A stretch of 49,818 nucleotides of DNA from Collinsella sp. (GCA_018380195.1 JAGZUC010000016.1:1-49818); one strand, 5' to 3'. Counted from the first letter of the stretch, positions 32,097 to 40,456 are shown. The notes: generated by a model not told the origin, from the letters alone. A program made the numbers and translations.

Positions 32097-32734
32097 GCGC
32101 CCCGGTTGCAGTTGCGGCTTGCCTGTGCGCCCTGAGTGTATTTGTCGCGACGGGTTTGGATCGGGCGGATGCACGCAAGATCGCAGAGGCCTGCAAGCGC
32201 GAGGCGGTGCTGGTCGCTGCCGCGGGTCGCTCGGTGGTCGATGCTCTGACCGCGCGAGTGAAGGGCGCGGTTGGAGCGGGCGGCCCGGCGCGAGTGTCGC
32301 TCGGCGAAGTGTCCGAGATGATTGATGTTGTGCGCTTGGGTCTTTCGGCCGGTCTTTCGTTTGATGCGGCGCTTGAGATTTTCTGCGCCAACCGCCGGTC
32401 AGTGCTGGCTCTTCGCCTTGAGCGCGCCTGCATGGCGTGGCAGGTGGGCGTGGGCACGCGTGAGGACGAGTTGTTGGCCGCCGCGCGCGACCTGGACGTG
32501 CGAGCGCTCGAGACCTTTGCCATCACGGTGGGGCAGGCGCTCGCCCTGGGTGCCCCACTTGCCGAGACGCTGGCCGCTCAAAGTCGCGAGATTCGTGCGG
32601 CTCATCGCGCCGCGGTCGAGCGCGAGATCGAGCGTGCGCCCGTCAAGCTGCTGATTCCCACCGGCACGCTCATCTTGCCGGCGTTGCTTCTGTCCATATT
32701 GGGCCCGCTGCTGGGAGCAGGCGGGATGATGTAG
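32093..32734 (+). CDS. tadC: Tad inner-membrane platform protein TadC
   Basis: 213 residues, shorter than typical TadC (about 300). It keeps one N-terminal hydrophobic segment, the T2SSF core (VVRLGLSAGLSFDAALEIFC, ALETFAITVGQALALGAPL) and a C-terminal hydrophobic segment (LLIPTGTLILPALLLSILG). ATG 32093 overlaps the tadB stop by 4 bases (ATGA). Paired with TadB. Confidence 0.87.
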   Translation: MSAPVAVAACLCALSVFVATGLDRADARKIAEACKREAVLVAAAGRSVVDALTARVKGAVGAGGPARVSLGEVSEMIDVVRLGLSAGLSFDAALEIFCANRRSVLALRLERACMAWQVGVGTREDELLAAARDLDVRALETFAITVGQALALGAPLAETLAAQSREIRAAHRAAVEREIERAPVKLLIPTGTLILPALLLSILGPLLGAGGMM

Positions 32735-32744
32735 GGAGGAATAC

Positions 32745-32978
32745 ATGAACACGATGACTGACGCTGCTGGCAAGGTCCAGGGCTGGGCGTTTTGCCGGGC
32801 GGCACATGTTCGTCAGCGCGCCAAGGAACTATTGCAGGAGGAGAGTGCACAGGGTACCACCGAGTATGCCATCTTGGTCGGCGTGCTCGTGGTGATCGCG
32901 ATTATCGCCATCGTCGCATTTAAGGGCAAGGTCCAAGATCTATGGAACGCTATCAGCGAGGGCATCAACAGCCTGTAG
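32745..32978 (+). CDS. flp: Flp-family type IVb pilin
   Basis: 77 residues: a charged leader of about 33, then EESAQGTTEYAILVGVLVVI, a processing and assembly motif with the conserved Glu-Tyr, followed by one hydrophobic helix and a short tail. This is the likely major pilin subunit, cleaved by a prepilin peptidase that is not in the window. The strong GGGAGG before ATG 32745 is consistent with high translation, and the 10-base gap behind tadC keeps it in the operon. Confidence 0.88.
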   Translation: MNTMTDAAGKVQGWAFCRAAHVRQRAKELLQEESAQGTTEYAILVGVLVVIAIIAIVAFKGKVQDLWNAISEGINSL

Positions 32979-33505
32979 AGGGCGAGCGCCCCATCGGGGT
33001 GCCGCTGGTGTTTGCTTGCCTGACCGTGGCGATAGCGGCGGTGCTTTGGGGGCTTAACGCCGCGCGGCAGCAGCGTCCTGGGGCCGCCTTCGATTCGGGC
33101 TCAGATTCGGCGGTGGCGTCTCAAAAAGATGAGATGCGAGATGCGGACGATTCGGATGTCGCTGTCACGGCGCAAACCTTTCTGCGGACGCTCGACAAGC
33201 GGTCTGGCACTGCGACGGATTCGCCTGAGGGCAACGCGATTGCGGTCCGGCTTGCATGGTCCGAGGACCGACCGATGACCGAAGCGGCGGCGGATATGCT
33301 GCGTGCCTATCGCGAGGTACCCACGGCGCAACTTGCTCTGAGCGGCTATCTCGACATCAAGGGAAACGTGTGGGGCGCCATCGTGCGCGACGGACGCGGC
33401 TGGGTCGATATGGTGACAATTGCCGCGGATGCTGGCGATGCTTCGTGTCGTCTGCGCGCCGTGCGCCTGAGCCCGCAGGCAACGGACTCAAAGGAGGGAT
33501 CGTGA
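32942..33505 (+). CDS. Tad-operon protein with one membrane helix, function unknown
   Basis: 187 residues from ATG 32942, which overlaps the end of flp by 37 bases; GTG 33000 would give a shorter product. One membrane helix (VPLVFACLTVAIAAVLWGL) is followed by an external region of about 150 residues with no recognised domain (SGYLDIKGNVWGAIVRDGRGW, then VDMVTIAADAG). The location between flp and pseudopilin genes suggests an accessory role in the pilus. I do not recognise the family. Confidence 0.7.
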   Translation: MERYQRGHQQPVEGERPIGVPLVFACLTVAIAAVLWGLNAARQQRPGAAFDSGSDSAVASQKDEMRDADDSDVAVTAQTFLRTLDKRSGTATDSPEGNAIAVRLAWSEDRPMTEAAADMLRAYREVPTAQLALSGYLDIKGNVWGAIVRDGRGWVDMVTIAADAGDASCRLRAVRLSPQATDSKEGS

Positions 33506-33506
33506 A

Positions 33507-33725
33507 ATGCATGATGTCCTGCGTGAGGAATCTGCCCAGGCGACGGTCGAATACGCCATTGTCACGGTGGCGCTGTTATCGATCGTGCTGGCGATCGCGG
33601 GACTTTGGCGTGCCGGCACCGATGGGCGCTTGGCGGCGCTGGTTGAGCGGGCGGCATCCCATAGCGTTGCCTCGACGTCGGTTATCGACGCCGCTGCGGC
33701 CGCTAAGGACATCGCGTTGTATTGA
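33507..33725 (+). CDS. Small TadE-like pseudopilin
   Basis: 72 residues. EESAQATVEYAIVTVALLSI gives the same processing-type motif as Flp, followed by a single hydrophobic helix and an Ala-rich C-terminus (VIDAAAAAKDIALY). AAAGGAGGG lies just before ATG 33507. Probably a minor pilin. Its TGA stop overlaps an ATG (TGATG) that is out of frame with the next gene. Confidence 0.75.
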   Translation: MHDVLREESAQATVEYAIVTVALLSIVLAIAGLWRAGTDGRLAALVERAASHSVASTSVIDAAAAAKDIALY

Positions 33726-34197
33726 TGCCGCGCGCGAGGACCGGGCGCAGTCTACGGTCGAGGCCGCTTTTTTGCTGCCGACGTTTCTGACACTCATCCT
33801 TCTCGCGCTGCAACCGGTGTGCCTGCTCTATACGCGCGCGGTCATGGAGTCTGCCGCCGCCGAGACCGCGCGGCTCATGACCACGACGACGGCGGAGGAC
33901 GACGATCTTAAGGAGTTCACCCGCCGCCGACTTGCCGCAGTGCCCAACGTTTCGATCTTTCATGCCGGCGGGCCGTTGTCGTGGGATATCGAGCTTGGCC
34001 GGGCCGGTGCGGGTGGCGTCTCGTCCGTGTCCGTTTCCGGCGAGGTCAAGCCGTTGCCTGTGATCGGTGCGTTTGCGCAGGCTATGGGTGGTACCGCCGA
34101 GGGCGGCTACGTTGAGCTCAAGGTCGATGTCTCGTATCAATCGCGTCCCGAATGGCTGGAGGGAGATTATGATTCGTGGATTGCTGCATGGGATTAA
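33721..34197 (+). CDS. TadE-like pseudopilin with unclear start
   Basis: About 158 residues in the clear frame: REDRAQSTVEAAFLLPTFLT then a hydrophobic helix, a charged segment, and a beta-rich domain ending SRPEWLEGDYDSWIAAWD. TadE-like proteins are processed pseudopilins of Tad systems. The natural coupled start, ATG 33725 in TGATG, is one base out of frame with this body. In-frame options are ATT 33721 (AAGGA lies 11 bases upstream) or TTG codons further back. A one-base deletion in the CGCGCG run at 33730-33735 would also explain it. I place the start at 33721 provisionally. Confidence 0.65.
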   Translation: MDAAREDRAQSTVEAAFLLPTFLTLILLALQPVCLLYTRAVMESAAAETARLMTTTTAEDDDLKEFTRRRLAAVPNVSIFHAGGPLSWDIELGRAGAGGVSSVSVSGEVKPLPVIGAFAQAMGGTAEGGYVELKVDVSYQSRPEWLEGDYDSWIAAWD

Positions 34198-36322
34198 GTG
34201 TTTCTGGTCTAGACGCGTTTTGACGCACCGTCCGAGCTGCCATCGCAAGCGAGGTGGCTTTATGGGTCGAGCCGGTGTCGATCTGTTTATCGAAGACGGC
34301 GCCTATACCACGCTTTCTTCTGCCGTGGTCATCCTAGTGGTGCTCACATTGTTGTTTTCGTCGACCGCGGCGATATGGAGCATGTCGCGCGCGGGGGACA
34401 CCCAGGTGGCTGCCGATAGCGGCGCGCTGGCAGGCGCCAATGTGGTGTCGTCCTATCACACGGCTGCCACGGTGGTAGATGCGAGCATTTTGAGTTTGGG
34501 CCTAGCGGGGTTTGCCACGATCGGGACGGGCCTGGTCGCCATCCTCATCCCGGGTGCCGAACCAGTTGCCGGCAATATGGTCGACACCGGGATTGAGATC
34601 ATTAAAACGCGCAACAAGTTTGCCAAAAGCGCATCGGAAGGCTTACAGAAAATCGAGACGGCTCTGCCGTATCTGATCGCCGCGCGTGCCACGCAGGCGG
34701 TGTCGGCGCAGGATACCGATAGTGTGACCTATACCGGTACGGCGCTTGCCGTGCCCAGGACATCCGAGTCTGACTTCGCTGCGCTCAAAGGATCAGAGAT
34801 CTCGACCGATACCATTAAAGACACATCAGATGATTTAGAGTGTGCGGCCGAGGAGCTGCGGAAGGCTTCTGAGGACACGGCGAAGGCTAAAGAGCGTGCT
34901 TGGCTGGCGGATTGTGGTGGGTCTGACAAGGGCTCGGTCGGCAGCTGTTCTTGCATGTGGGAGCGTGCGAAAAGCCTAACGGATCTCCCCGGTGTTCAAA
35001 ATCCGCATTACTCATCGAGCGTTACGTGGGAGCCCCAAGTTGCCCTTGATCGCGCGAAGGACTACTACCACTGGCGTCTGACAAATGAGAAGCCCCACGG
35101 CTCGAGTGTCGAGATGAAGGCAGAGTCTGCGGCGCGTAAGGCGTTTTATACCTATGCGAGCGCGGAGGTCGATCGGGCACATATAACCGAGAACGGAGAC
35201 AGGGTTTCCTCCTATATTCCGCTGCTGCCGCGCAACTCTGATGAGGTTCGGGCGACGGAGCTCTATACCGATGCGGTGTGGCCGACGAGCGTGAACGATG
35301 ACAAGGCGTATCTGCATTACGGGACGACCTGCCCTAACTATAAGAAAGGGACGCCGAGCGGATTTGCTTCGGTTGCCGATTACGATGGACAGGATAAATG
35401 CAGCAAATGCCATTTTGGCGTTTTGTCGCTTGGTGCTGTTGCGGCGCCTTCAACCTCTATCGAAAACGGCTTCGAATATCACTTCGACGAGTTCAAAAAG
35501 GCCTTGGAGGAATACGTCAAATGTCGGAACAAAGAGCTTGAGCTCATGCGTCAGACCGAGGATGAGGCCGACCGTGCGAGCAATGCGTTTGACCAGGCCA
35601 TTAAAACGCTTTCGGGCGAACGTCCGCGTATCGCTCCGCCCGGTCGCAACGGCGTGGCTGCCTTTGCGGTTTCGGGTGCCATCTCGAGCCCCGATGAGCT
35701 CAACTCTTCGTTTAACACGGCAGTCAGGCTTGGCGATCGCGGTGCCATCTCTGCCGCGGTGCTGGCGCCCGATGAGGCGACGGCGCAAAACAACGTGCTT
35801 TCGCGATTTTTCTCGACATTGAAGGGACGCTCGGGTGGCGTTGCCGGCGTACTCGATGGCGTCATGGATGTCTGGGGACGGCTGCTTGTGGGATACGGAG
35901 ACATCCAAGGTTCGGCCGACGAACTTATGGACGAGATGATTAAGGGCCTAGGAGGGGGCAACGGCGCGTTGGGCTCCATTGCGTCGTGGCTTGGCGATAC
36001 CGTTTCGGCGTCCGTGGCGGCGCTGGGCTTGGAGCCGTGCGACTTGCGCCTGCGAAAGCCGGTGCTGACCGACACCGCCAATGTCATCAAGAGCCCGGGG
36101 TCTGACATCACGGCTCTTTCTAATGCGCAGGACGAGCTACGAAGTATTCCGTTGGGCGTGACCGACCCCAAGGCGCTTTGCGAAGCGCTGGAATATCAAG
36201 TCGAGCGCACCATCAGCGGCACGACGTTCACGCTTGCGGAGATTCCGCTGCCCGGCGGCGGTTCCATCCCACTTACCGTCGATGTCACCACACTGGCGGG
36301 TGCCCTGGGCGGTGGGTCGTAA
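34169..36322 (+). CDS. TadG-like pilus protein, large
   Basis: About 717 residues. The start ATG 34169 has GGAGGGAG about 4 bases upstream and lies within the end of the previous gene. After a basic leader there is one helix (SSAVVILVVLTLLFSSTAAIW), then AGDTQVAADSGALAGANVV, the typical Tad/TadG element after the helix. The rest is a large external part with several Cys (CGGSDKGSVGSCSCMW; CPNYKKG; CSKCHF) that might form disulfides or bind metal, and helical stretches. It is probably displayed at the surface or pilus base. The coordination with the flanking TadE-like genes is typical of Tad loci. Confidence 0.75.
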   Translation: MIRGLLHGIKCFWSRRVLTHRPSCHRKRGGFMGRAGVDLFIEDGAYTTLSSAVVILVVLTLLFSSTAAIWSMSRAGDTQVAADSGALAGANVVSSYHTAATVVDASILSLGLAGFATIGTGLVAILIPGAEPVAGNMVDTGIEIIKTRNKFAKSASEGLQKIETALPYLIAARATQAVSAQDTDSVTYTGTALAVPRTSESDFAALKGSEISTDTIKDTSDDLECAAEELRKASEDTAKAKERAWLADCGGSDKGSVGSCSCMWERAKSLTDLPGVQNPHYSSSVTWEPQVALDRAKDYYHWRLTNEKPHGSSVEMKAESAARKAFYTYASAEVDRAHITENGDRVSSYIPLLPRNSDEVRATELYTDAVWPTSVNDDKAYLHYGTTCPNYKKGTPSGFASVADYDGQDKCSKCHFGVLSLGAVAAPSTSIENGFEYHFDEFKKALEEYVKCRNKELELMRQTEDEADRASNAFDQAIKTLSGERPRIAPPGRNGVAAFAVSGAISSPDELNSSFNTAVRLGDRGAISAAVLAPDEATAQNNVLSRFFSTLKGRSGGVAGVLDGVMDVWGRLLVGYGDIQGSADELMDEMIKGLGGGNGALGSIASWLGDTVSASVAALGLEPCDLRLRKPVLTDTANVIKSPGSDITALSNAQDELRSIPLGVTDPKALCEALEYQVERTISGTTFTLAEIPLPGGGSIPLTVDVTTLAGALGGGS

Positions 36323-36798
36323 TGGGCATCCGCACGCGCCTTTGCGAGGAGCGCGCCCAGGCGACGGTCGAGATGGCCGTGGTCACGCCCGTCCTCCTGG
36401 TTCTGGCGCTTATCGTGTACAACGTCATGGTCTTTGCCGGTGCGGTCGCACGCTTCGATCGCGTGGTGCCCGATATCGTGCTAGCACATGCCGTGGCGCC
36501 GAGCGGGGAGGGCGATGGCAGCTCCATCGATGCTTCCGCGACCGTTCAGGCTCAGATCCAACATGCCATGGAAGGCTATGACTTGCTGATCGAGGTCTCG
36601 AGCGAACAGGGTGCGACGACATCGGATGGCGGTTTGCTTTCGCTTTCCGGCACGTTTAGGACCTACACCTGCACCATGCGCTATGAGCCGTGGCCGAGCT
36701 CGCTCAGCATCGCCGGCGTTTCGCTGGGGGCACCGGCAAAGTTGTCACACGAGCGCGCGGTGACGGTCGATCCATGGCGTCCGGGGGTGGTCATGTGA
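36322..36798 (+). CDS. TadE-like pseudopilin
   Basis: 158 residues: EERAQATVEMAVVTPVLLVL with a hydrophobic helix, then a domain of about 110 residues ending SHERAVTVDPWRPGVVM. The start overlaps the previous stop as TAATG. Same family layout as the two other TadE-like genes. Likely a minor pilin. Confidence 0.8.
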   Translation: MGIRTRLCEERAQATVEMAVVTPVLLVLALIVYNVMVFAGAVARFDRVVPDIVLAHAVAPSGEGDGSSIDASATVQAQIQHAMEGYDLLIEVSSEQGATTSDGGLLSLSGTFRTYTCTMRYEPWPSSLSIAGVSLGAPAKLSHERAVTVDPWRPGVVM

Positions 36799-37154
36799 CC
36801 GCGGTCTCGTCCTATATCGCCTACGCGCGGGCGCTCAACAGGTTGGGTTGGACGCCGGCCGAGTTTGTGGTGGCGGAGTCGTTTACCGTGCGTCTGCGCG
36901 GCATGCTGGGACGGCGGCCGATTGCCGCCAGCGGACTGCCGCTTGTCATGGCGTTTCCGCGCTGTTCCTCGGTTCACACCTGCTTTATGGCCTATCCCAT
37001 CGACATTGCCTTTATCGATCGCAGCGGCAATGTCCTTGCTTGCTGCGAAAACGTTCGCCCCTGGCGCACGTGCTCCCACCCAGGCGCCTGGGCAGTACTG
37101 GAGCGGCCTTCCATACTCGCTATACCTCCCGCCCTCCAACAAGTGCCGGCGTAA
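36795..37154 (+). CDS. DUF192 family protein
   Basis: 119 residues from GTG 36795, which overlaps the previous stop by 4 bases. RLRGMLGRRP near residue 35 and CSSVHTCFMAYPIDIAFIDRSG are the DUF192 signature (PF02643), here without the usual secretion signal. DUF192 genes are found at the end of actinobacterial Tad operons but their function is unknown. The last gene of the tad operon. Confidence 0.8.
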   Translation: MTAVSSYIAYARALNRLGWTPAEFVVAESFTVRLRGMLGRRPIAASGLPLVMAFPRCSSVHTCFMAYPIDIAFIDRSGNVLACCENVRPWRTCSHPGAWAVLERPSILAIPPALQQVPA

Positions 37155-37212
37155 GAATTGGCGACAGCGGACTTTCGTCATACGAAATTGGGTAAGATGG
37201 AGGAGAAGATGC

Positions 37213-37479
37213 ATGGATGTTGAGATCCATCCCAACGCCAAAAAACACCTGACGGAAAAGCAGGTGCTTGGTGCCTGGCGCGCGGTTACCGAGTGTATTC
37301 GCCGCGAGTCGGAGGACGAGCCGCCGAGATGGCTTGCCATTGGATGGCTTCCAGACGGTCGAAGTGTGGAACTTGTTGCGGTCGAACTAATTCGTGGATG
37401 GCTCATTATTCATGCCATGTCTCCGGTTCAGAAGAAATTCTGGCAAGAGATTGAGCGAGCACGGCAAAGGGGTCGATGA
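37213..37479 (+). CDS. Putative toxin of a small toxin-antitoxin pair
   Basis: 88 residues, compact and basic, with WLPDGRSVELVAVELIRGWLI (read in two halves) suggesting a beta-sheet core like the RelE/BrnT folds, and a helical C-terminus (QKKFWQEIERARQR). I do not recognise an exact family. GGAGGAG lies 7 bases before ATG 37213. Its stop overlaps the start of the next gene, which encodes a ribbon-helix-helix protein; that pairing is the main evidence for a toxin-antitoxin role. Confidence 0.5.
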   Translation: MDVEIHPNAKKHLTEKQVLGAWRAVTECIRRESEDEPPRWLAIGWLPDGRSVELVAVELIRGWLIIHAMSPVQKKFWQEIERARQRGR

Positions 37480-37763
37480 TGGGCAAGACATATACGACCG
37501 CTAATGGTCGGGTTGTAACGGATGAAATGATTGACGCGTGGTGTGAGTCGTACGAGCGCGGAGAGTTTCCGGATGGCGAACACACCGTTGGTGGGATCGT
37601 GCATGGACGGCCCCCGCTCTCAGGTGAGGGGACGGCAACGCTATCGGTCAAGATTCCTCTGGGAATGAAGGAAGCTATTCGTCGGCGGGCGGCTGCCGAG
37701 GGGATGACGCCAAGTGAGTTTGCCCGTGCGGCCCTGAGCGAAAAACTTCTTGCTGCCGGTTGA
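37476..37763 (+). CDS. Putative ribbon-helix-helix antitoxin
   Basis: 95 residues. The C-terminal 45 residues ATLSVKIPLGMKEAIRRRAA then GMTPSEFARAALSEKL form a ribbon-helix-helix (CopG/MetJ-like) DNA-binding domain. The N-terminal half would bind the partner. ATG 37476 overlaps the putative toxin stop (ATGA). Such antitoxins neutralise the partner and repress their own promoter. The usual gene order is antitoxin first; here the toxin-like gene is first. Confidence 0.6.
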   Translation: MMGKTYTTANGRVVTDEMIDAWCESYERGEFPDGEHTVGGIVHGRPPLSGEGTATLSVKIPLGMKEAIRRRAAAEGMTPSEFARAALSEKLLAAG

Positions 37764-37898
37764 TGCTTCTGACGTGCCGTTCTATAGGATCGAGGTCGTG
37801 GCCGATGCCGCACTCAAAAACTTTTTTAAAATTCTCGGTTGACCGGAGCGCGTCCTTGGTTATACTAATCAAGCCTTGAAACAAGGCATACCTCAAAT

Positions 37899-37953
<55 letters not shown>

Positions 37954-37971
<18 letters not shown>

Positions 37972-38201
37972 CCTTGAATTGACTAGGACCTCTGCAAAGG
38001 GGTCCTTTTCTTTTATGTGGTTCCTACACGGAATCGAACCCCGTGAGGGCGCGGAGCTGAGTAAACGCGTGAGCGTTTGCCAGCGGAGCTCGCAAGGCGC
38101 GGAAGCGCCGCAGCGGTCCGTCCGCGCGGAGCGCGGGCGCGATTCCCTTCCCCGCCACCTTGAATTGACTAGGACCTCTGCAAAGGGGTCCTTTTCTTTT
38201 A
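37954..38201 (+). repeat. tRNA-tail element behind tRNA-Phe (186-bp unit)
   Basis: Direct repeat of 62 bp, perfect as read by eye: tail 1 (37954-38015, starting in the tRNA T-loop and including the terminator AGGACCTCT...AGGGGTCCTTTTC) and tail 2 (38140-38201). Between them lie an inverted T-arm copy GGAATCGAACCCC (38030-38042; inverse of 37948-37960) and a GC-rich core of several hairpins, including AAACGC/GCGTTT at about 38064-38079 and GGCGCG/CGCGCC-like arms. The core differs in sequence from the Leu and Arg elements but has the same order of parts. Confidence 0.8.
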
Positions 38202-38440
38202 CCGAGGGCTCCTGCGGAAAATGCATCCCATTATTGAGCGGAAAAACGGAACGAGCTTTCCGGCACGCGTGTGCATTTCGGCGCGCCATCTCGGGCCCGT
38301 CTGCCCGGACATTCCTCCCACTTTTGCGCCACTTTGTAGACCGTTCGGTCGCCTGTCCGCACGCGCGGGTATACTCAAAACGATACTTTTCCTATGCAAT
38401 ACGATGCAGGCTCGACCTGCGCGATTCGAAGGGGGCCGTG

Positions 38441-39502
38441 ATGGAGAGGATTCTCGGCGTTAATCTCTCTGGCTGGTTTATTCCCGAGCCCTGGGTGACC
38501 CCGTCGCTCTATGCAGCGACCGGAGCATCCAATGCAGCCGAGCTGCAGGAGGCCATGGGCACCGCTGCCTATAACGAGCGCATGCGTCGCCATTACGAGA
38601 CGTTTGTGAGCGAGGATGATTTTCGTCGTATGGCGCAGATCGGTCTCAACGCCGTGCGCCTGCCGGTGCCGTGGTATGCCTTTGGCTCGCAGGAGTCAGA
38701 CGCTTCCTACATCTCGGTCGTCGATTATATCGACCGTGCTATTGAGTGGGCCGCCAAGTACAACATCCGCGTACTGCTCGATCTGGCGACTGTACCCGGC
38801 GGTCAGGGCGATTCCAACGATTCGCCCACCACGCCGGAGGCTGTTGCCGAGTGGCATTCGTCTACCAATGGCCGTCACGTTGCGCTCGATGTGCTCGAGC
38901 GCCTGGCCGATCGCTACGGTGAAGCCGAGAGCCTGCTGGGCATCGAGCTGTTGGATACGCCGCAGATGAGCGTACGCAAGAGCCTCTTTACCATGACGGA
39001 CGGTATTCCGGCGCACTACCTGCGCAACTTCTATCGCGACGCGTACGAGCTCGTTCGTTCGTATATGCCCGAGGACAAGATCGTCGTCTTTTCCTCTTCG
39101 GGGCACCCTGGCGAGTGGAAGCACTTTATGCGCGGTGCCAAGTACAAGAACGTCTACATGGACCTTCACCTGTACCATTACCGCGACGAGTATGCGCTCG
39201 ACATCACGAGCCCCCGCGGTCTGACGACGGCGATTTCGCGCAACAAGCGTGAGCTCAAAGAAGCGGTCGCAACTGGGTTCCCTGTTTTGGTGGGTGAATG
39301 GTCGGGCGCGGCGATCTTCGCCAACTCGTCGGTTACGCCCGAGGGTCGCAATGCGTACGAACGCGTGTTCATCGCCAACCAGCTGGCATCGTTTGCGCCG
39401 GCGGCTGGCTGGTTCTTCCAAACGTGGAAGACCGAGAAGCGTATTGCAGCATGGGACGCCCGCGCGGCACTCGGCACGCTCGAGCGCGGCATGATTGAAT
39501 AG
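38441..39502 (+). CDS. GH5-like (exo-beta-1,3-glucanase type) protein lacking its catalytic acid/base
   Basis: 353 residues with a TIM-barrel glycoside hydrolase family 5 pattern: GVNLSGWFIPEPW, NAVRLPVPW, VLLDLATVPGGQ, YMDLHLYHY and VGEWSGA. No signal peptide, so cytoplasmic. The strand-4 motif that normally reads ELLNEP, with the acid/base Glu, is ELLDTP here (D172, T173). The His of the usual LDLHGAPG is Ala116, and the Trp of GWFFWTWK is Gln327. The nucleophile Glu286 is kept. It is therefore probably not an ordinary hydrolase; it might bind or modify a glucan, or work on activated substrates. GGGGG precedes ATG 38441. Seven bases separate it from rsmI. Confidence 0.8.
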   Translation: MERILGVNLSGWFIPEPWVTPSLYAATGASNAAELQEAMGTAAYNERMRRHYETFVSEDDFRRMAQIGLNAVRLPVPWYAFGSQESDASYISVVDYIDRAIEWAAKYNIRVLLDLATVPGGQGDSNDSPTTPEAVAEWHSSTNGRHVALDVLERLADRYGEAESLLGIELLDTPQMSVRKSLFTMTDGIPAHYLRNFYRDAYELVRSYMPEDKIVVFSSSGHPGEWKHFMRGAKYKNVYMDLHLYHYRDEYALDITSPRGLTTAISRNKRELKEAVATGFPVLVGEWSGAAIFANSSVTPEGRNAYERVFIANQLASFAPAAGWFFQTWKTEKRIAAWDARAALGTLERGMIE

Positions 39503-39508
39503 GTTGAT

Positions 39509-40387
39509 ATGACGCAAAACAGCGCCCATACGGGCAAACTCTATGTGGTCGGCACGCCCATCGGTAACCTGGGCGACCTGTCCCCGCGCGTTGGCGAGGC
39601 GTTTGCCGCCGCCGATGCCATCTGCTGCGAAGACACACGTGTGACGTCAAAGCTGCTGATGCACCTGGGCATTTCCAAGCCGCTTGTCCGTTGCGACGAG
39701 AATGTGATCGCCAGCCGCGCCGCCGGTCTGGTCGACCGTCTGCTGGCGGGGGAGACCCTCGCCTTTGCCTCGGACGCCGGCATGCCGAGCGTGTCCGATC
39801 CCGGCCAGGCGCTGGTCGAGGCGGCGCGTGAGGCCGATGTGCCCGTCGAAGTTATTCCCGGGCCCTCTGCTTGCGTCACGGCGCTTGTTTCGTCTGGCAT
39901 TCCCTGCGAGCATTTTTTCTTCGAGGGCTTTTTGGGCCGAAAGCACGGCGACCGTGTGCGCCGTTTGCAGCGCCTTGCCATGGTGCCCGGTGCGCTCATC
40001 TTCTACGAGTCTCCACATCGCATCGTGGCGACGCTCGAGGCCGTGGCGGAGGTCTTTCCCCAGCGTGAGGTTGCCATCTGCCGCGAACTCACCAAGCTGC
40101 ACGAGGAGGTCTTACGCGGGTCCGCTGCCCAGCTCGCCGAGGAGCTGCGTGCTCGCGGCGAGGTAAAGGGCGAGATTGCGCTGGTCATCGCGCCACCGAG
40201 CGAGGATGAGGAGGCCGGCATGGTGCCGGTTGGCGCCGCGGCAGCGGATCCCGACGAAGCCCTGCGCGAGGACATCCGTGCCGCGCTCGAGGAGGGGGAG
40301 CCCGCCTCCGCGGTGGCAAAGCGCCTGTCGCAGAAGTACTCGCGCCGCAAGCGCGATGTCTATGCCATGGTGCTCGATATGCAATAG
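39509..40387 (+). CDS. rsmI: 16S rRNA (cytidine-1402-2'-O)-methyltransferase
   Basis: 292 residues of the tetrapyrrole methylase fold. It methylates the ribose of C1402 in the ribosomal P site. Motifs: LYVVGTPIGNLGDLSPR at the N-terminus, CCEDTRVTSKLL, SDAGMPSVSDPG, VIPGPSACVTALVSSGIP and FYESPHRI. The C-terminal 60 residues (RLSQKYSRRKRDVYAM) are a helical tail common in RsmI. The ribosome binding site is weak, which with the 6-base gap suggests coupling to the GH5-like gene. Confidence 0.93.
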   Translation: MTQNSAHTGKLYVVGTPIGNLGDLSPRVGEAFAAADAICCEDTRVTSKLLMHLGISKPLVRCDENVIASRAAGLVDRLLAGETLAFASDAGMPSVSDPGQALVEAAREADVPVEVIPGPSACVTALVSSGIPCEHFFFEGFLGRKHGDRVRRLQRLAMVPGALIFYESPHRIVATLEAVAEVFPQREVAICRELTKLHEEVLRGSAAQLAEELRARGEVKGEIALVIAPPSEDEEAGMVPVGAAAADPDEALREDIRAALEEGEPASAVAKRLSQKYSRRKRDVYAMVLDMQ

Positions 40388-40456
40388 ATGGAGGATATCC
40401 AGCCCTTGCGCTAGAATCATCCCCTGTATGCAACGTTTTTCTGGAGGACAAACCCC

